64,000 nucleotides of DNA. Source: Macrostomum hystrix (lineage: Eukaryota > Platyhelminthes > Macrostomidae). Location of the stretch: positions 186,001 through 250,000 of the forward strand of contig CATNEN010000041.1 of the NCBI GenBank assembly GCA_950097015.1. Reading direction: 5' to 3'. A program made the position numbers and the translations under genes. The first letter of the stretch is position 1; each line of letters starts with the position of its first letter. The notes below the pieces were generated by a model, which ran no database searches, was not told the origin of the DNA, and saw only the letters and a list, made by a program, of their open reading frames with translations. Below, piece after piece: positions 54,285 through 64,000 of this stretch.

Positions 54285-55605
54285 CCACCCTGGCAGAAGC
54301 CAAAGAGCTGTCAAAAGGCGCGCGCAAGCGCAGACTTGCGTAGCGGGATCAGTCCGCGAGGGTCGGAGATGCCGGCATCAGTCAGCAGCAGGTCGACGAA
54401 GCGCTGTGCTCTCGCCTGGCCGCGCCGCCGTGGTCCCTGCAGGGAAAGCAACAGCACATCCTGCAAGGACTCTGGGCAGCGCTGCTCCGCGCGGATGACG
54501 TGGCCGGCCAGCTGCAAGCGCCGGGTGCGGAGTAGCTGGCTTGGCCGGCAGAGCTGGGCCCGGCGCAACAGCTCGTCGTTTCTGATGTTGGTCGTGGGGT
54601 TCGGCGAGTGGTGGGCTCCGAAGGCAGCGCGCAGAAGTGCAGCATGCGCAGCCTCCAGCTGCCGCTCCTGCGAGCTAGTCAGGGTCCATGTGTGGGCGTT
54701 GTACAGGAGCACTGTTTCGATGACGGCTTGAAACAAACGCCCCCTCAGCCAGTCTGGCAGCGCGGGGCTCTGTAGAACAATTCGCAGGGAGCGAAACGCC
54801 CCCCAGGCGGGCGCCCTGCGCCGGGCGATGTCGTCCTGCACGCTTGGTACTAGACCGCCGAGGTTGGTGAACGCCGTGCAGCGAGGCAGCAGCGCCGCTT
54901 GCCCGCTCACATCATGACAGCGGATCTCAGCGGGTAGGTCTTCTGGGACGGTCAGCACCATCGTCTTTTTGGTGTTCACAGAAAGTCTGACCACGGCTGC
55001 CGCGGCCGTCAGCTTGTCAAGCAGGCGCTGGGCTCCTTCCGCAGAGCTTGACAGCAGCGCCAGATCGTTTGCGTACGCCAGTACGGAGAGCCTCTTCTCG
55101 GGATGTCGTCTACTTGTTCTGCGACAGAGCAAAAAGCCGTCGGAGTCATCAGGAAGGCTGACGCGCAGCACCCAGTCCAGGACCAGGACGAACAGGAAAG
55201 GCGCCAGAGTGTCCCCCCTGCAGCACGCCAGAGGACGTGTCGAAGAAGTCCGACAGACCGTCTGGCGTCACAACTGCCGCCCTGGTTTCCTGGTACAGGG
55301 CCATCACAGCCATTGCCAGCTGCTCAGGCACATGGTACGCACGCAGAATGATCGCAATGACTCGCCTCGACACTGAATCGAAGTCCACGAAGTCCACGAA
55401 GATGCAGACGACCGATTGGTGGATGCGAGCGAGAATCACTGTGCCCCTGCCAGGCCTGAAACCGTTCTGCTCTTGCCGGACAAACTGGTCCAGCACTGGC
55501 TGCAGCCGCGTCAGCAGCACCCTGTTGTACAACTTCGCGGCGCAGGACATCAATGAGATTCCACGATGCTCATCGATCTTGACGGAAATAAGGCATGCTG
55601 AGTGC
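54285..55605 (-). mobile_element. Non-LTR retrotransposon fragment, RTE-like, 5' truncated
   Basis: Minus-strand RT from about 55605: KIDEHRGISLMSCAAKLYNRVL, QNGFRPGRGT, VFVDFVDFDSV-type motif, SGVLQG, then after a frame change the YANDLALLSSS catalytic box (YADD-like with Asn replacing one Asp), NTKKTMVL, and the C-terminal HTWTLTSSQERQLEAAH and RRLQLAGHVIRAEQ typical of LINE proteins. One surplus base in the C6 run 55213-55218 (G6 on the coding strand) accounts for the frame change. The 3' end is a (GTT)n tail near 54260-54283, as in RTE-type elements that end in short tandem repeats. The clade is tentative. The 5' half including any endonuclease is absent, so it is a dead copy. Confidence 0.82.
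54311..55553 (-). pseudogene. LINE reverse transcriptase, truncated and frameshifted
   Basis: Two overlapping frames, 55553-55149 and 55171-54311, together cover RT fingers to the C-terminus. The second ends at a stop just before the GTT-rich tail. YAND in place of YADD would by itself weaken catalysis. Confidence 0.8.
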
Positions 55606-56884
55606 GCTATTAATTAATTATGTCCACGGACCATCGCTCACGGACCCAGGCTACAGCTGCAGGTCTGCGTAGCATAGCGCATATGACACTGAAGGTGTGT
55701 CGCAAACTGTTGTGTCGTATGGAGACAATGGCGCCAATGAGAATGGGATATAGGAACTGTTTGACTGACTGCAGCTAAGCAATCATACCGGTGTATAAAC
55801 CGTGTATAAGCCGTTTTTGGAGATAGGTGAGATGCAGTTTCATTAATACTTTCCGCCTATTCCCAATTGTCTTACTTGTCTCAAGATCTCAAGAAATAAA
55901 TTCATGATGCTAAGACCAATGATTAATTAAAACGCTACAACAGTTCTTATAGCGTTTTTTAATTAAATTCGACGTCATGTTTATTACCAGAGCACAATAT
56001 TATCATAATTACATCGTAATAATAATGGCTTTGCATGTAGCAAAAAAGCAGTAGTACACACATTACATATCTCTTCGCTTTAAAGTGCACACTATACGCG
56101 GTCTCACCTTATAACTCTCCTCTTCAACTCAGTTCAATTATACATATATTTTTAATATAATAGTATATTATTGTATTTATATATATATATAAATATATTG
56201 TGTGTGTGTAATTTTTTGGTGACTTTCTAATATCTAATCTAAAGTCTAATTATACTAAACGATCGAAAGTAAACAATAAATCAATATCGGACGAAATATC
56301 CAACGACGAAACACATCCGTAATCGAAACAAGAAACCGACGTGTCTCTTGTTTAACGTGTGGTACAAATAAATATAGTCCAAAATCTATTAGAAAAGACG
56401 GATTTTGCAAGTGGTACAAGTGATTTTAAAAAGTGATGCGGCTGGGTTGCGGCTAGCGAAACGTGCGTAACAAGAACATGACGTCGACAAGTATGATCAT
56501 TTCTAATTGATCTTATAAGGTGGATCTTGACTAACGATCTACAATCACTAATAAAAAAGCATACTGCGACGAATGAAGCACGTACTAACGAAAACGACTA
56601 ACGAAAACGGGATTTAAGTTCCTATTTGATATTGTGATTTTCTTAGAACTGTAGTTTTATTCGTTTCTTAAGTGATGAAATTAGCTTTTTAACTCGCGGT
56701 TCTGCGCTTGATTATAGGATCAAAACAATTTTATTTCAAAATTTGAAAAAAAATTTTGAAAAGTAATGGATTCAACTCATCTATTAGCTCTTAAAGGTAA
56801 AATTTTATGCTGCCATTACTGTTTTTTGCCATAACTATTTGACAGTTTCTCTATAAAATCTTTAGGCGTGAAAAAATGAAATAT
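55606..56884. other. AT-rich region, no gene seen
   Basis: Strongly AT-rich with an (AT)n tract near 56175-56195. No coding exon, element end or RNA gene was recognised. Confidence 0.5.
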
Positions 56885-56894
56885 ATGTTATCAA

Positions 56895-57168
56895 GGTTGT
56901 AGCCTAGTGGTTAGGGCGTCGGACTCACGACTTGAAGGTCGGGGTTCGATTCCCCAACTCCACTGAAACAATTTGTGTCCTTTAGCAAGACACTTAACTC
57001 TGCAATGCTTCAGTTCACCTAGCTGTTAAATTGGTACCAGCATTAGTTGGGATAGGCCTAATTGAAGGTGGATGTGGCGTCCCCCAGTCCATGGACTGAA
57101 CAGCTGTATGCAGTCTTCATATGCGCATTGGCTGCACATCTGGCCCTATTGGGGCAGGTGTAATAAAA
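56895..57168 (+). mobile_element. tRNA-derived SINE
   Basis: 274-bp insertion flanked by a perfect 10-bp duplication ATGTTATCAA (56885-56894 and 57169-57178). The 5' part is tRNA-like with A box TAGCCTAGTGG (56900-56910) and B box GGTTCGATTCC (56943-56953); the anticodon loop can be read as CAC (Val-like), but the stem is imperfect. The body (TTGTGTCCTTTAGCAAGACAC, CAGTTCACCTAGCTG, GGTACCAGC) resembles a core domain shared by SINEs of many aquatic animals; I cannot name it with certainty. It ends in TAATAAAA. It would be transcribed by RNA polymerase III and moved by a partner LINE. Confidence 0.88.
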
Positions 57169-57178
57169 ATGTTATCAA

Positions 57179-59508
57179 ATGCTATAATTAAGCATTAAAA
57201 CATTTTTACTTCTTATGATTATATTTCTTTCTGTTTATTTTTACTTCTAATAAAATGAGTTGCTTGGTTTTTACTATGCTTAAAGTAGATACAATTAGTA
57301 ATGATCTTAACAGTAAACTTGTATTACAGAAAATTAAAAGGCCTCTGTCAGTGTGTTTGGTTGCTCACTCCTAGCTATATGGCTGGCTTATAACTTTACT
57401 GACTGGCTGGTAAACTCTGATGTTTTTTTACAGAAAGTCATTTTGATGGGTAAGAAAAAATATATGAGACCTTCAAAAAGCAGAAAAATGTTTTCCCTTT
57501 TCTTATATAAAATATTACAGGTGATAGAGCACATTTGTACATTGTAACTGCCATTGCAGTTTTGTGTGACATTAGGCTATGATGCAAGTCAGCTGAAATC
57601 TATTTTTACAATAAATCAATGTTTACATTGGACTGCTACATGTCAGGTTGGGATACACCAATTCAAGTGATGTCAACAAAAGAAGAATATATAGCATTTT
57701 AATTGTTTCTAGTCAAATTGATATTGAGTTGTACGCTTTTTGCACATTGCTACTAGAAATTTGCAAGGTCTGAGGATTATGCAGTTTTTGGGGTTTGCGC
57801 AGTGGCTGGCTACTACATAAATTTAAAGCTAATTTATTCAGAAAATTATATTGACAGAAATATATAGACAGAACACTCTAGTTATTTTTAATTAAAAAAG
57901 TATTTAGCTACTTTTAAAAAAAATATAAAATAAAAGTTTATATTGCAATATGGTGCTGCATGATACAAACATTTTTAGTAGGTTTGCTCAATTAAGCTCA
58001 AATTATGTAGCTAGCTATGAAAATTAGCATTATGGTTTAGTCTAAATTATACATACAAAAGAGTGCACACTACGGATATAACCATATTTTTCATTGCTAT
58101 ACTTCTGCATTTGTTTATAGATTGGTGGGTACATTTTAATTTAATACCAGTCTAAAATCATCAAGCTATTTAATGAAAGAGGAACAAATTTATTTGTGAA
58201 ATATATAATGTAGACATTCTAAGGAAACTTGTTTATTATTAAATTTGGCAATAATTAATAGCCTAGTTAATCTAAGCAGTTCTTGTTTACATTTAGATGC
58301 TTTGATTGACATTGGCATTGATTAAGCAAATAATATTAGCTTTTTCTCAATAAATTATAAGCATCTTACCTATGCGATTATTATAGGCCTATTTGCATTT
58401 CCACTTTCTTGTTACAAATATTTTGTACATTTAAGAAATATTAAATTGTTTTTTTTTTTCAAATTATGAGCTATTTTCAATAAAACAGTGATTCTTTAGG
58501 AATGAGAATTGTAATTTTAAAACATTAGTTTTTTTACATTAGCATTTTTTTGTGCTTTTGGTTTCTATATAAATTTCTTGGTCTCTTTTTGGCCAATATC
58601 GGGTTTGCAAAGTTCCAGAGTCTCAAAAATGACAATTGTACTTTATATTGAATCAAACATTTTGAGAAAGCAACCAAAAATATAACTTTGTCAAGTATCC
58701 ATATCATTAAAATTATTTCCTTTCTCAACTTTTAATCAAAATACATTTCTGACATTACTACAATGTGTTTGTTATATATATATTTTTTATTGCACTATTA
58801 GCTGTATAGACCTAACTAATTTATCTGTTTAGAATGAATGCATTTAGAAGGATCTGTTCAGAATGAATAAATGAAAAATGAATGCATTTATTAGGCATAA
58901 ACTCATATTTGTTTATATATTTTCTGGTTCCTCACAGAGGACAGCCTCTTAAAAGTTTAATGCAGAATCATTTTATTTCTGTCTTTATTACCACATATGT
59001 GTCATATCTTTTATGAACTTTCACATAGCAATAAATAAAATACAAGCTAGAAACCTTTTGTATTAAAAATAATGATGCTCATTGCAAAACACTTTGAATA
59101 TCCTGTTAGTTCATTAAATAGAGCTTAGTAAGTTAGGATACCATTTAATTCAAATATAATTCTTCATTTATGCATTAAATGTACAATCAATCAAAAGATA
59201 AGCATTCACTTTGAGCAGTTGTGTAAACATATTCTAATGCTATTTTCACTGAGTAGTATATTTGTGGTAACGTTACAATAAGTGAGTGTTATATGCATGG
59301 TATTAACATCTCACAAAATCACAAAGCATCAATGAAAAGCAGGCATCGACAGCCGTTAAAGATCTAATAAAACTTCTGGTTAAAACCCTTTCACACACAT
59401 TCTCAATGTAACTGTCTGAGGGTGCCCTGCCAGAGGGTGCAGTCAGTCTTGGACATCGAAGCAGCAGTTTTCCAACAAGCAGGTCAGAGAGTCGTGACCT
59501 TCTGCTTC
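57179..59508. other. AT-rich region, no gene seen
   Basis: About 2.3 kb of AT-rich unique DNA between the SINE and the last exon of the SLC10 gene. Its right end must contain the 3' UTR of that minus-strand gene, but no reverse AATAAA could be assigned with confidence. Confidence 0.5.
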
Positions 59509-62500
59509 TCAGTGGCCGCCTTGGCCGTCGTCTCTTCCTTGACTGCCGTCGCGCCCGCGGTCGCCTCCTCGATGGCTAGCGGCGCCGACACTGCGGCCAC
59601 GTCCTCGGCCATGCGGGCCAGACTGCTGACTATGCTGAACTGCCGGCTCTGCTTTCTCTTTGCGCCTATCGATAAAGCCGGCCACCCAGCCCTTCAACCG
59701 GTGCGCCACCACGTAGATGACTATCGGCGCTGGGGTCAGGATGGCAGCGGCCAGCGGCAGCACCGTGGCCAGGTCGGACGTTGGCGGCTCGCAGGCCGAA
59801 CGCACGGCCGGAATGGCGATGAGGCAGGCGGAGGCGGCGGCCTCGGCGGCCATGGCCTTCCGTCTCGGCTTGGCCTGCTTGGCCGCCAGTCCGGCCAGGC
59901 CGCCCGCGCTGAAGCCGATGCCTATGAAGACGAGGACGCAGCAGAGCGCCCGGGCGTCCAGGTGGTCGATGGCGTAATGGTTGATGTAGATGCCCAGCGT
60001 CACCATGAGGATGGCGGCCAGCAGCAGCAGGGGCCTGCCAGCCCAGTTCAGCGCTGCCTGGGCCAGGCTGGGCCGGCAGGTGGCCAGCAGGGCGCCAGTC
60101 AGCTGAGCGCCCAGCAGCGGCAGCAGCCACAGGGCAGCCCTGTGCAGCCGCATGCGGAAGCCAAGCCAGCTGGAGAGCAGGGCCAGCCAGGCCGGGCAGA
60201 GGCCTGCGGCGAAAACGTTGGTTTGCGGCCCGAAATTAGCTTGGGCCAGTTGGAATGCGCACTAGTGACTACTGGCCTGTTCGGCCTGTTAGTAGGCTGT
60301 TTGAAACCTCGAATCTGTAGGAATGCCCCCCCAGTTTGCAGGGAGTCTATAGGGATGCCCCCTGTTTGCAGGGAGTCTATAGGGATGGCCCCAGTTTGCA
60401 GGAAGTCTATGGGGATGGCCCCAGTTTGCAGGGAGTCTATAGGGATGGCCCCAGTTTGCAGGGAGTCTGTAGGGATGGCCCCAGTTTGCAGGGAGTCTGT
60501 AGGGATGGCCCCAGTTTGCAGGGAGTCTATAGGGATGGCCCCAGTTTTGCAGGGAGTCTATAGGGATGCCCCCAGTTTGCAGGGAGTCTGTAGGGATGCC
60601 CCCAGTTTGCAGGGAGTCTGTAGGGATGCCCCCAGTTTGCAGGGAGTCTATAGGGATGCCCCCAGTTTGCAGGGAGTCTGTAGGGATGCCCCCAGTTTGC
60701 TGGAACTCAGCCAGCCAGGCCCATTGCAAAACTTCAGGAAGGCCCTGCCAGCCTGCCTCGCCCCATCCTGCCGTGTTCCCCCCGTACTCACCCAGATTGA
60801 GCAGGGCGTTCATCAGCGAGATTGCAGCGGACAGATTCCTGTCCCCCTCCATCAGGTAGACAGTTAGATGGGCCAGACCGCCACCTGGCATGGTTGCTAT
60901 GGCAACGAGGCCCAGGCCAGTGTCCTCCTCCAGGCCGAACAGTTTGTACAGGCCGAGGGCAGTCTGTGTATGACAATGTCATGGTCAGAATCTAAGTTGA
61001 AGGTTTGTTCAAAATGAATTTCACACACAGTATTAACCCTAAGCCGGTAGAAAGCTTTGCCATCGTTAAGCAATCTGTTCGCTGTGTGGAAGTGGAGTTT
61101 CGGACTGAAATTCCGCTCCAACAGGCTGCAATGGGAGTATCAGGTTTTGATATCAGGGCGGCCGTATCGGAATCCGAGTGGTCCGGGTTTTCTGGTGCCT
61201 TCAGGGAATTGAAATGGAAATGGGGAATGTCGCCCCTCCATGCACAAACTGCCAGCAAGCGTTTGGCCTTTCGACATTGGCGTGCGCGGCAGCTCCTGAA
61301 GATCGCGAGTTGCGAAGGCCGCCCCCAGCCTGCCCCAGTGCCGGCTGCTCTCAAATGCGTAAAGTTGCAAAGGGACAGAATGAATGGGTCCGGGGCGTGA
61401 CTTTCGCCTTGCTCTTCGGGACTCTCCTGGTCAATTATTACATCCACAGCCCAATGCATGTGAACAGAGCGTGCCTAATGCCCTATGGCTCTGATCCCTG
61501 TCTGACCCAGGCCCTGGACCGATATCTCCTGCCCCTTCCCGATTTCCCACCTGCTCCATCTCTGTCTGTTCGACCCGCTCCATCTCTGTCTGTTCGACCC
61601 GCTCCATCTCTGTCTGTCCGACCCGCTCCATCTCTGTCTGTCCGACCCGCTCCATCTCTGTCTGTCCGACCCGCTCCATCTCTGTCTGTCCGACCCGCTC
61701 CATCTCTGTCTGTCCGACCCGCTCCATCTCTGTCTGTCCGACCCGCTCCATCTCTGTCTCTCCACCCGCTCCATCTCTGTCTGTCCGACCCGCTCCATCT
61801 CTGTCTCTCCACCCGCTCCATCTCTGTCTCTCCACCTGCTCCATCTCTGTCTCTCCCAGCCGCTCCATCTCTGTCTCTCCCAGCCGCTCCATCTCTGTCT
61901 CTCCCAGCCGCTCCATCTCTGTCTCTCCCAGCCGCTCCATCTCTGTCTCTCCCAGCCGCTCCATCTCTGTCTCTCCCAGCCGCTCCATCTCTGTCTCTCC
62001 CAGCCGCTCCATCTCTGTCTCTCCCAGCCGCTCCATCTCTGTCTCCCACCGCTTCCACTCCATTTGTCACTTCTTTTATATTTTTCCTATAGAATTCGAA
62101 GGATAGAGCTAACAATGCTCTAAAAGGCATGGCGCTGCGCCCTTCATCCGTTTTAAATAGAACCCGTGCTAGATAAGTGAGCTGAATCCCTTCGCTACAG
62201 TCCTCACCGGGCTTGCCAACGGCAAAGCGAGGATGCTGTGAGAAGCGTTTGCGCGGGCTTCGCTCTTATTGTGCAATTTTTTTTCTAACAAAAATGGGTC
62301 GCGCGCAGCTCTCGCTGAAGTGGCCGGAGTCAGCGCTGGCGCATGACAATTAGTTGCACTTTTTCACAAGGAGAGGAGGACACGGCCTGTGTCCCCATTG
62401 AAGTGGCGTGCTAATCCCTGCTCCAGCCGTTAATTGCGCGCGCGCGCGCGTTTGTTTCGGGATTTCTTTCTCTTGACTCTTCCCTGCATCCCCCGAGGAA

Positions 62501-64000
62501 ATCAGCTTGCCGCGCAGTCCGGGATGACGCTGACGCATGCGGCGCTCCTCAGTGTTGTTTCCGCGGCAATGCTGGGGGCTTTTGATGCCGCGAATCCCCG
62601 GAGCGGAGGGTGAGAGATGTTTTGCAGAATTTCTGACAGCCCTGCCTTCCCAAGCCATCTGTCAAATCCCAGATGGAGCTGGAAGCAAATGAGGGCGGGA
62701 GAAAACGGCTCGGGAGATGAGAGAGAAGAATGAGGAAGGCGGCGGAATCTGGCTTTGCGATTTCGAGATTCCGGGATCTGATCTGTGGGCGGTGCGTTTG
62801 GCCACGGCAGACAGTCGATTGGAAACACAAGAAGAGAGAAAGTTCGGCCTCTGTGATGCTGCTCAATGCGTACCACTGGAGCAGCTCAGGCGTTTGAAGA
62901 ATGAAGGGGATAAGCTCACGAGGCTGGCAGGGGCCTTGATTTTCCTTGCTGTCTTCAGAGGCCTCAGAGAAGGCATTTGCTCTCCATTCTTCTATAACCT
63001 ACAGCCTCGATTAGCTCGCAATTTCTGGGGCTGTGGAGGCTTTGCTAAAAGTTTCCCCGACATTTCTGGCGCAGGCAAAGCTGCCCTGCCCTCCTTGGCA
63101 GTTATTGTTCAGCCTCTAATCCCTTTCTCTATCTCTCGGCTGGCCAGCTCACTCTGCGATTTTCCTCGTCATTTCCAGTTGCGGTCCCGACTGTGGGGAC
63201 TCGCAGCCATTAGTGCCGGCCACCGGTAATTGGATTTCCGCGGCGCCCGCCCTGTCCCCTGCCCGCGGGGCCACTGTGATTAAGTGCGAATGCCAGAAAA
63301 TTGTGCAACTCCGGGCTGGGCTGCGCGACAGTCGCACTCGCCTGTGTGTCGGCTCCAGAGGGCATAAGAAACTGACCGGCTCGCGAAGCACCCCCGCCCG
63401 CTCATCGCGTCCCATCCATTATCTTGCTGCTGTGCGATCTTGGACAGTTGCCCCCCTCAGTGTCCGGGTTGGGCAGCGCAGTGTTATAACAAAAACTGAG
63501 GCAAATATTCTTGCCGCTCTGGCTTGATCATTTTCGCTTTTGTTTTATTATTAAGTTAGCTTTAGGCCTCAAACTCAATGACACTTAAAGGGGCCAGTGC
63601 AGCTACACTGGGCAAACTGACAACTCAATGTGATTGGCCTGCTCGAGTATGCCCCTTCCATTTCGATCTGAGCTCTCTAGCCCTTTATTTGTATGGCTTT
63701 AAAAATAATTTTAGGCTGTCCACTTCAGTTGGCCTGCCTATCGAAGCTATTTACATGAGCCCTGTGCCTGAATTATCGGTGCCCCTGAGGACTTTTGAAC
63801 AGGTTTTGCCATGAGGAACTAACTCCCCTCTCCTGAGAGCAAAACTGAGATAGGATCATAGGTGCTTGGATTAAAACTGGAGGGTGTGATTAACCCGCTA
63901 AGACTTTCCACTTTAGAATGGCCCAACGCACCGGGGGCAGCAGCGCGTGCTGCACCAGCAGGCAGCAGACGAGACCCAGCGGGCTGGTGAAATGCGGCCG
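59509..64000 (-). CDS. SLC10-family sodium/bile-acid-type carrier, 5' partial
   Basis: Minus-strand exons: 64000-63932 (enters from outside the window, donor GTGCGT), 60963-60792 (acceptor ATACACAG, donor GTGAGT) and 60203-59509 (acceptor CGCCGCAG, stop at 59509-59511). Phases match (0, 1). Family marks in order: FTSPLGLVCCLLVQHALLPP (TM helix of the SLC10 fold), then TGLGLVAIATMPGGGLAHLT, the conserved PGG motif region, LMEGDRNLSAAISLMNALL, and several further hydrophobic helices (LLLLAAILMVTLGIYI, CCVLVFIGIGFSAGGLAGL, TVLPLAAAILTPAPIVIYVV). A basic, Gly/Arg-rich cytosolic tail follows. SLC10 proteins sit in the plasma or organelle membrane and carry bile acids or sulphated steroids with Na+. 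The usual CxPGGxxSN around the PGG is changed to MPGGGLAH, closer to orphan members, so the substrate is open. Both introns hold minisatellites. Confidence 0.85.
60312..60698. repeat. Minisatellite in SLC10 intron, 30-bp unit
   Basis: About 13 copies of a unit containing CCCCAGTTTGCAGGGAGTCT followed by ATAGGGATGG. It lies in the intron between the last two SLC10 exons, about 95 bp from the donor. Confidence 0.95.
61545..62055. repeat. Minisatellite in SLC10 intron, 24-bp unit
   Basis: About 21 copies of CGCTCCATCTCTGTCTGTCC plus CGAC (left) changing at about 61750-61850 to a CTCTCCCAGC ending (right). C/T-rich on the plus strand. Confidence 0.95.
62056..63931. other. SLC10 intron, unique part
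   Basis: Lies between the 24-bp array and the partial SLC10 exon. Contains a (GC)n run at 62436-62450. A 170-codon plus-strand open frame starts near 62717 but has no family similarity or splice support, so it is not called. Confidence 0.45.

Noticed and set aside
54311-54731. Plus-strand frames overlapping the LINE
   Set aside because: Antisense shadows of the RT frame, with no features of their own.
56895-56966. Genuine tRNA gene
   Set aside because: A and B boxes are present but the acceptor and anticodon stems pair poorly, and the whole 274-bp unit has SINE body and target duplications.
62717-63229. 170-codon plus-strand frame
   Set aside because: Lies in the SLC10 intron, shows no recognisable domain, and lacks splice or conservation support.

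Overview
This is animal nuclear DNA. Genes are split by GT-AG introns, have AATAAA polyadenylation signals, and encode metazoan families: DTD2, an RDH13-like SDR, PALS1/Stardust MAGUKs and an SLC10 carrier. Exons are GC-rich. Introns and spacers are crowded with private minisatellites, and there are piggyBac, Ty3/gypsy, LINE and SINE copies. The style suggests a repeat-rich lophotrochozoan. A free-living flatworm such as Macrostomum would fit, but that is a guess the sequence does not prove.

Layout. 1-6.7 kb: two minisatellites, the second a 5.3 kb array of 27-bp units, leading into the last exon of DTD2 (6735-7226, +). 7.76-10.58 kb: complete four-exon short-chain dehydrogenase (+) with altered catalytic residues. 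10.6-20.8 kb: mostly non-genic, with several minisatellites, an 850-bp duplication and a near-perfect 1.93 kb tandem duplication carrying a 19-bp-arm palindrome. 20.84-21.41 kb: two exons of an unrecognised gene (+). 23.4-26.0 kb: decayed piggyBac with TTAA target sites. 27.2-30.4 kb: PALS1/Stardust-type MAGUK (L27-PDZ-SH3-GK, +). 32.8-48.5 kb: a diverged PDZ-SH3-GK paralogue with the same intron positions, so the two form a tandem MAGUK pair. Its introns hold a young Ty3/gypsy element on the minus strand (35.3-39.6 kb) and a Mag-like gypsy element on the plus strand that lacks a 5' LTR (43.8-47.9 kb). 49.4-49.7 kb: small Cys-rich secreted peptide gene (-). 51.2-53.3 kb: candidate secreted protein gene (+). 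54.3-55.6 kb: 5'-truncated LINE (-). 56.9-57.2 kb: tRNA-derived SINE with a perfect 10-bp target-site duplication. 55.6-59.5 kb is otherwise AT-rich and gene-free. 59.5-64.0 kb: SLC10 sodium/bile-acid-type carrier (-), running off the right edge.

General points. Most introns carry their own tandem repeat, often starting within 10-50 bp of the 5' splice site. Several coding frames (PALS1 GK, paralogue PDZ, piggyBac twice, LINE) are broken by what looks like one surplus base in a homopolymer, which points to assembly error as much as to decay. PALS1-type MAGUKs act at epithelial apical junctions in the Crumbs complex. Nothing in the sequence links the other genes into one pathway.
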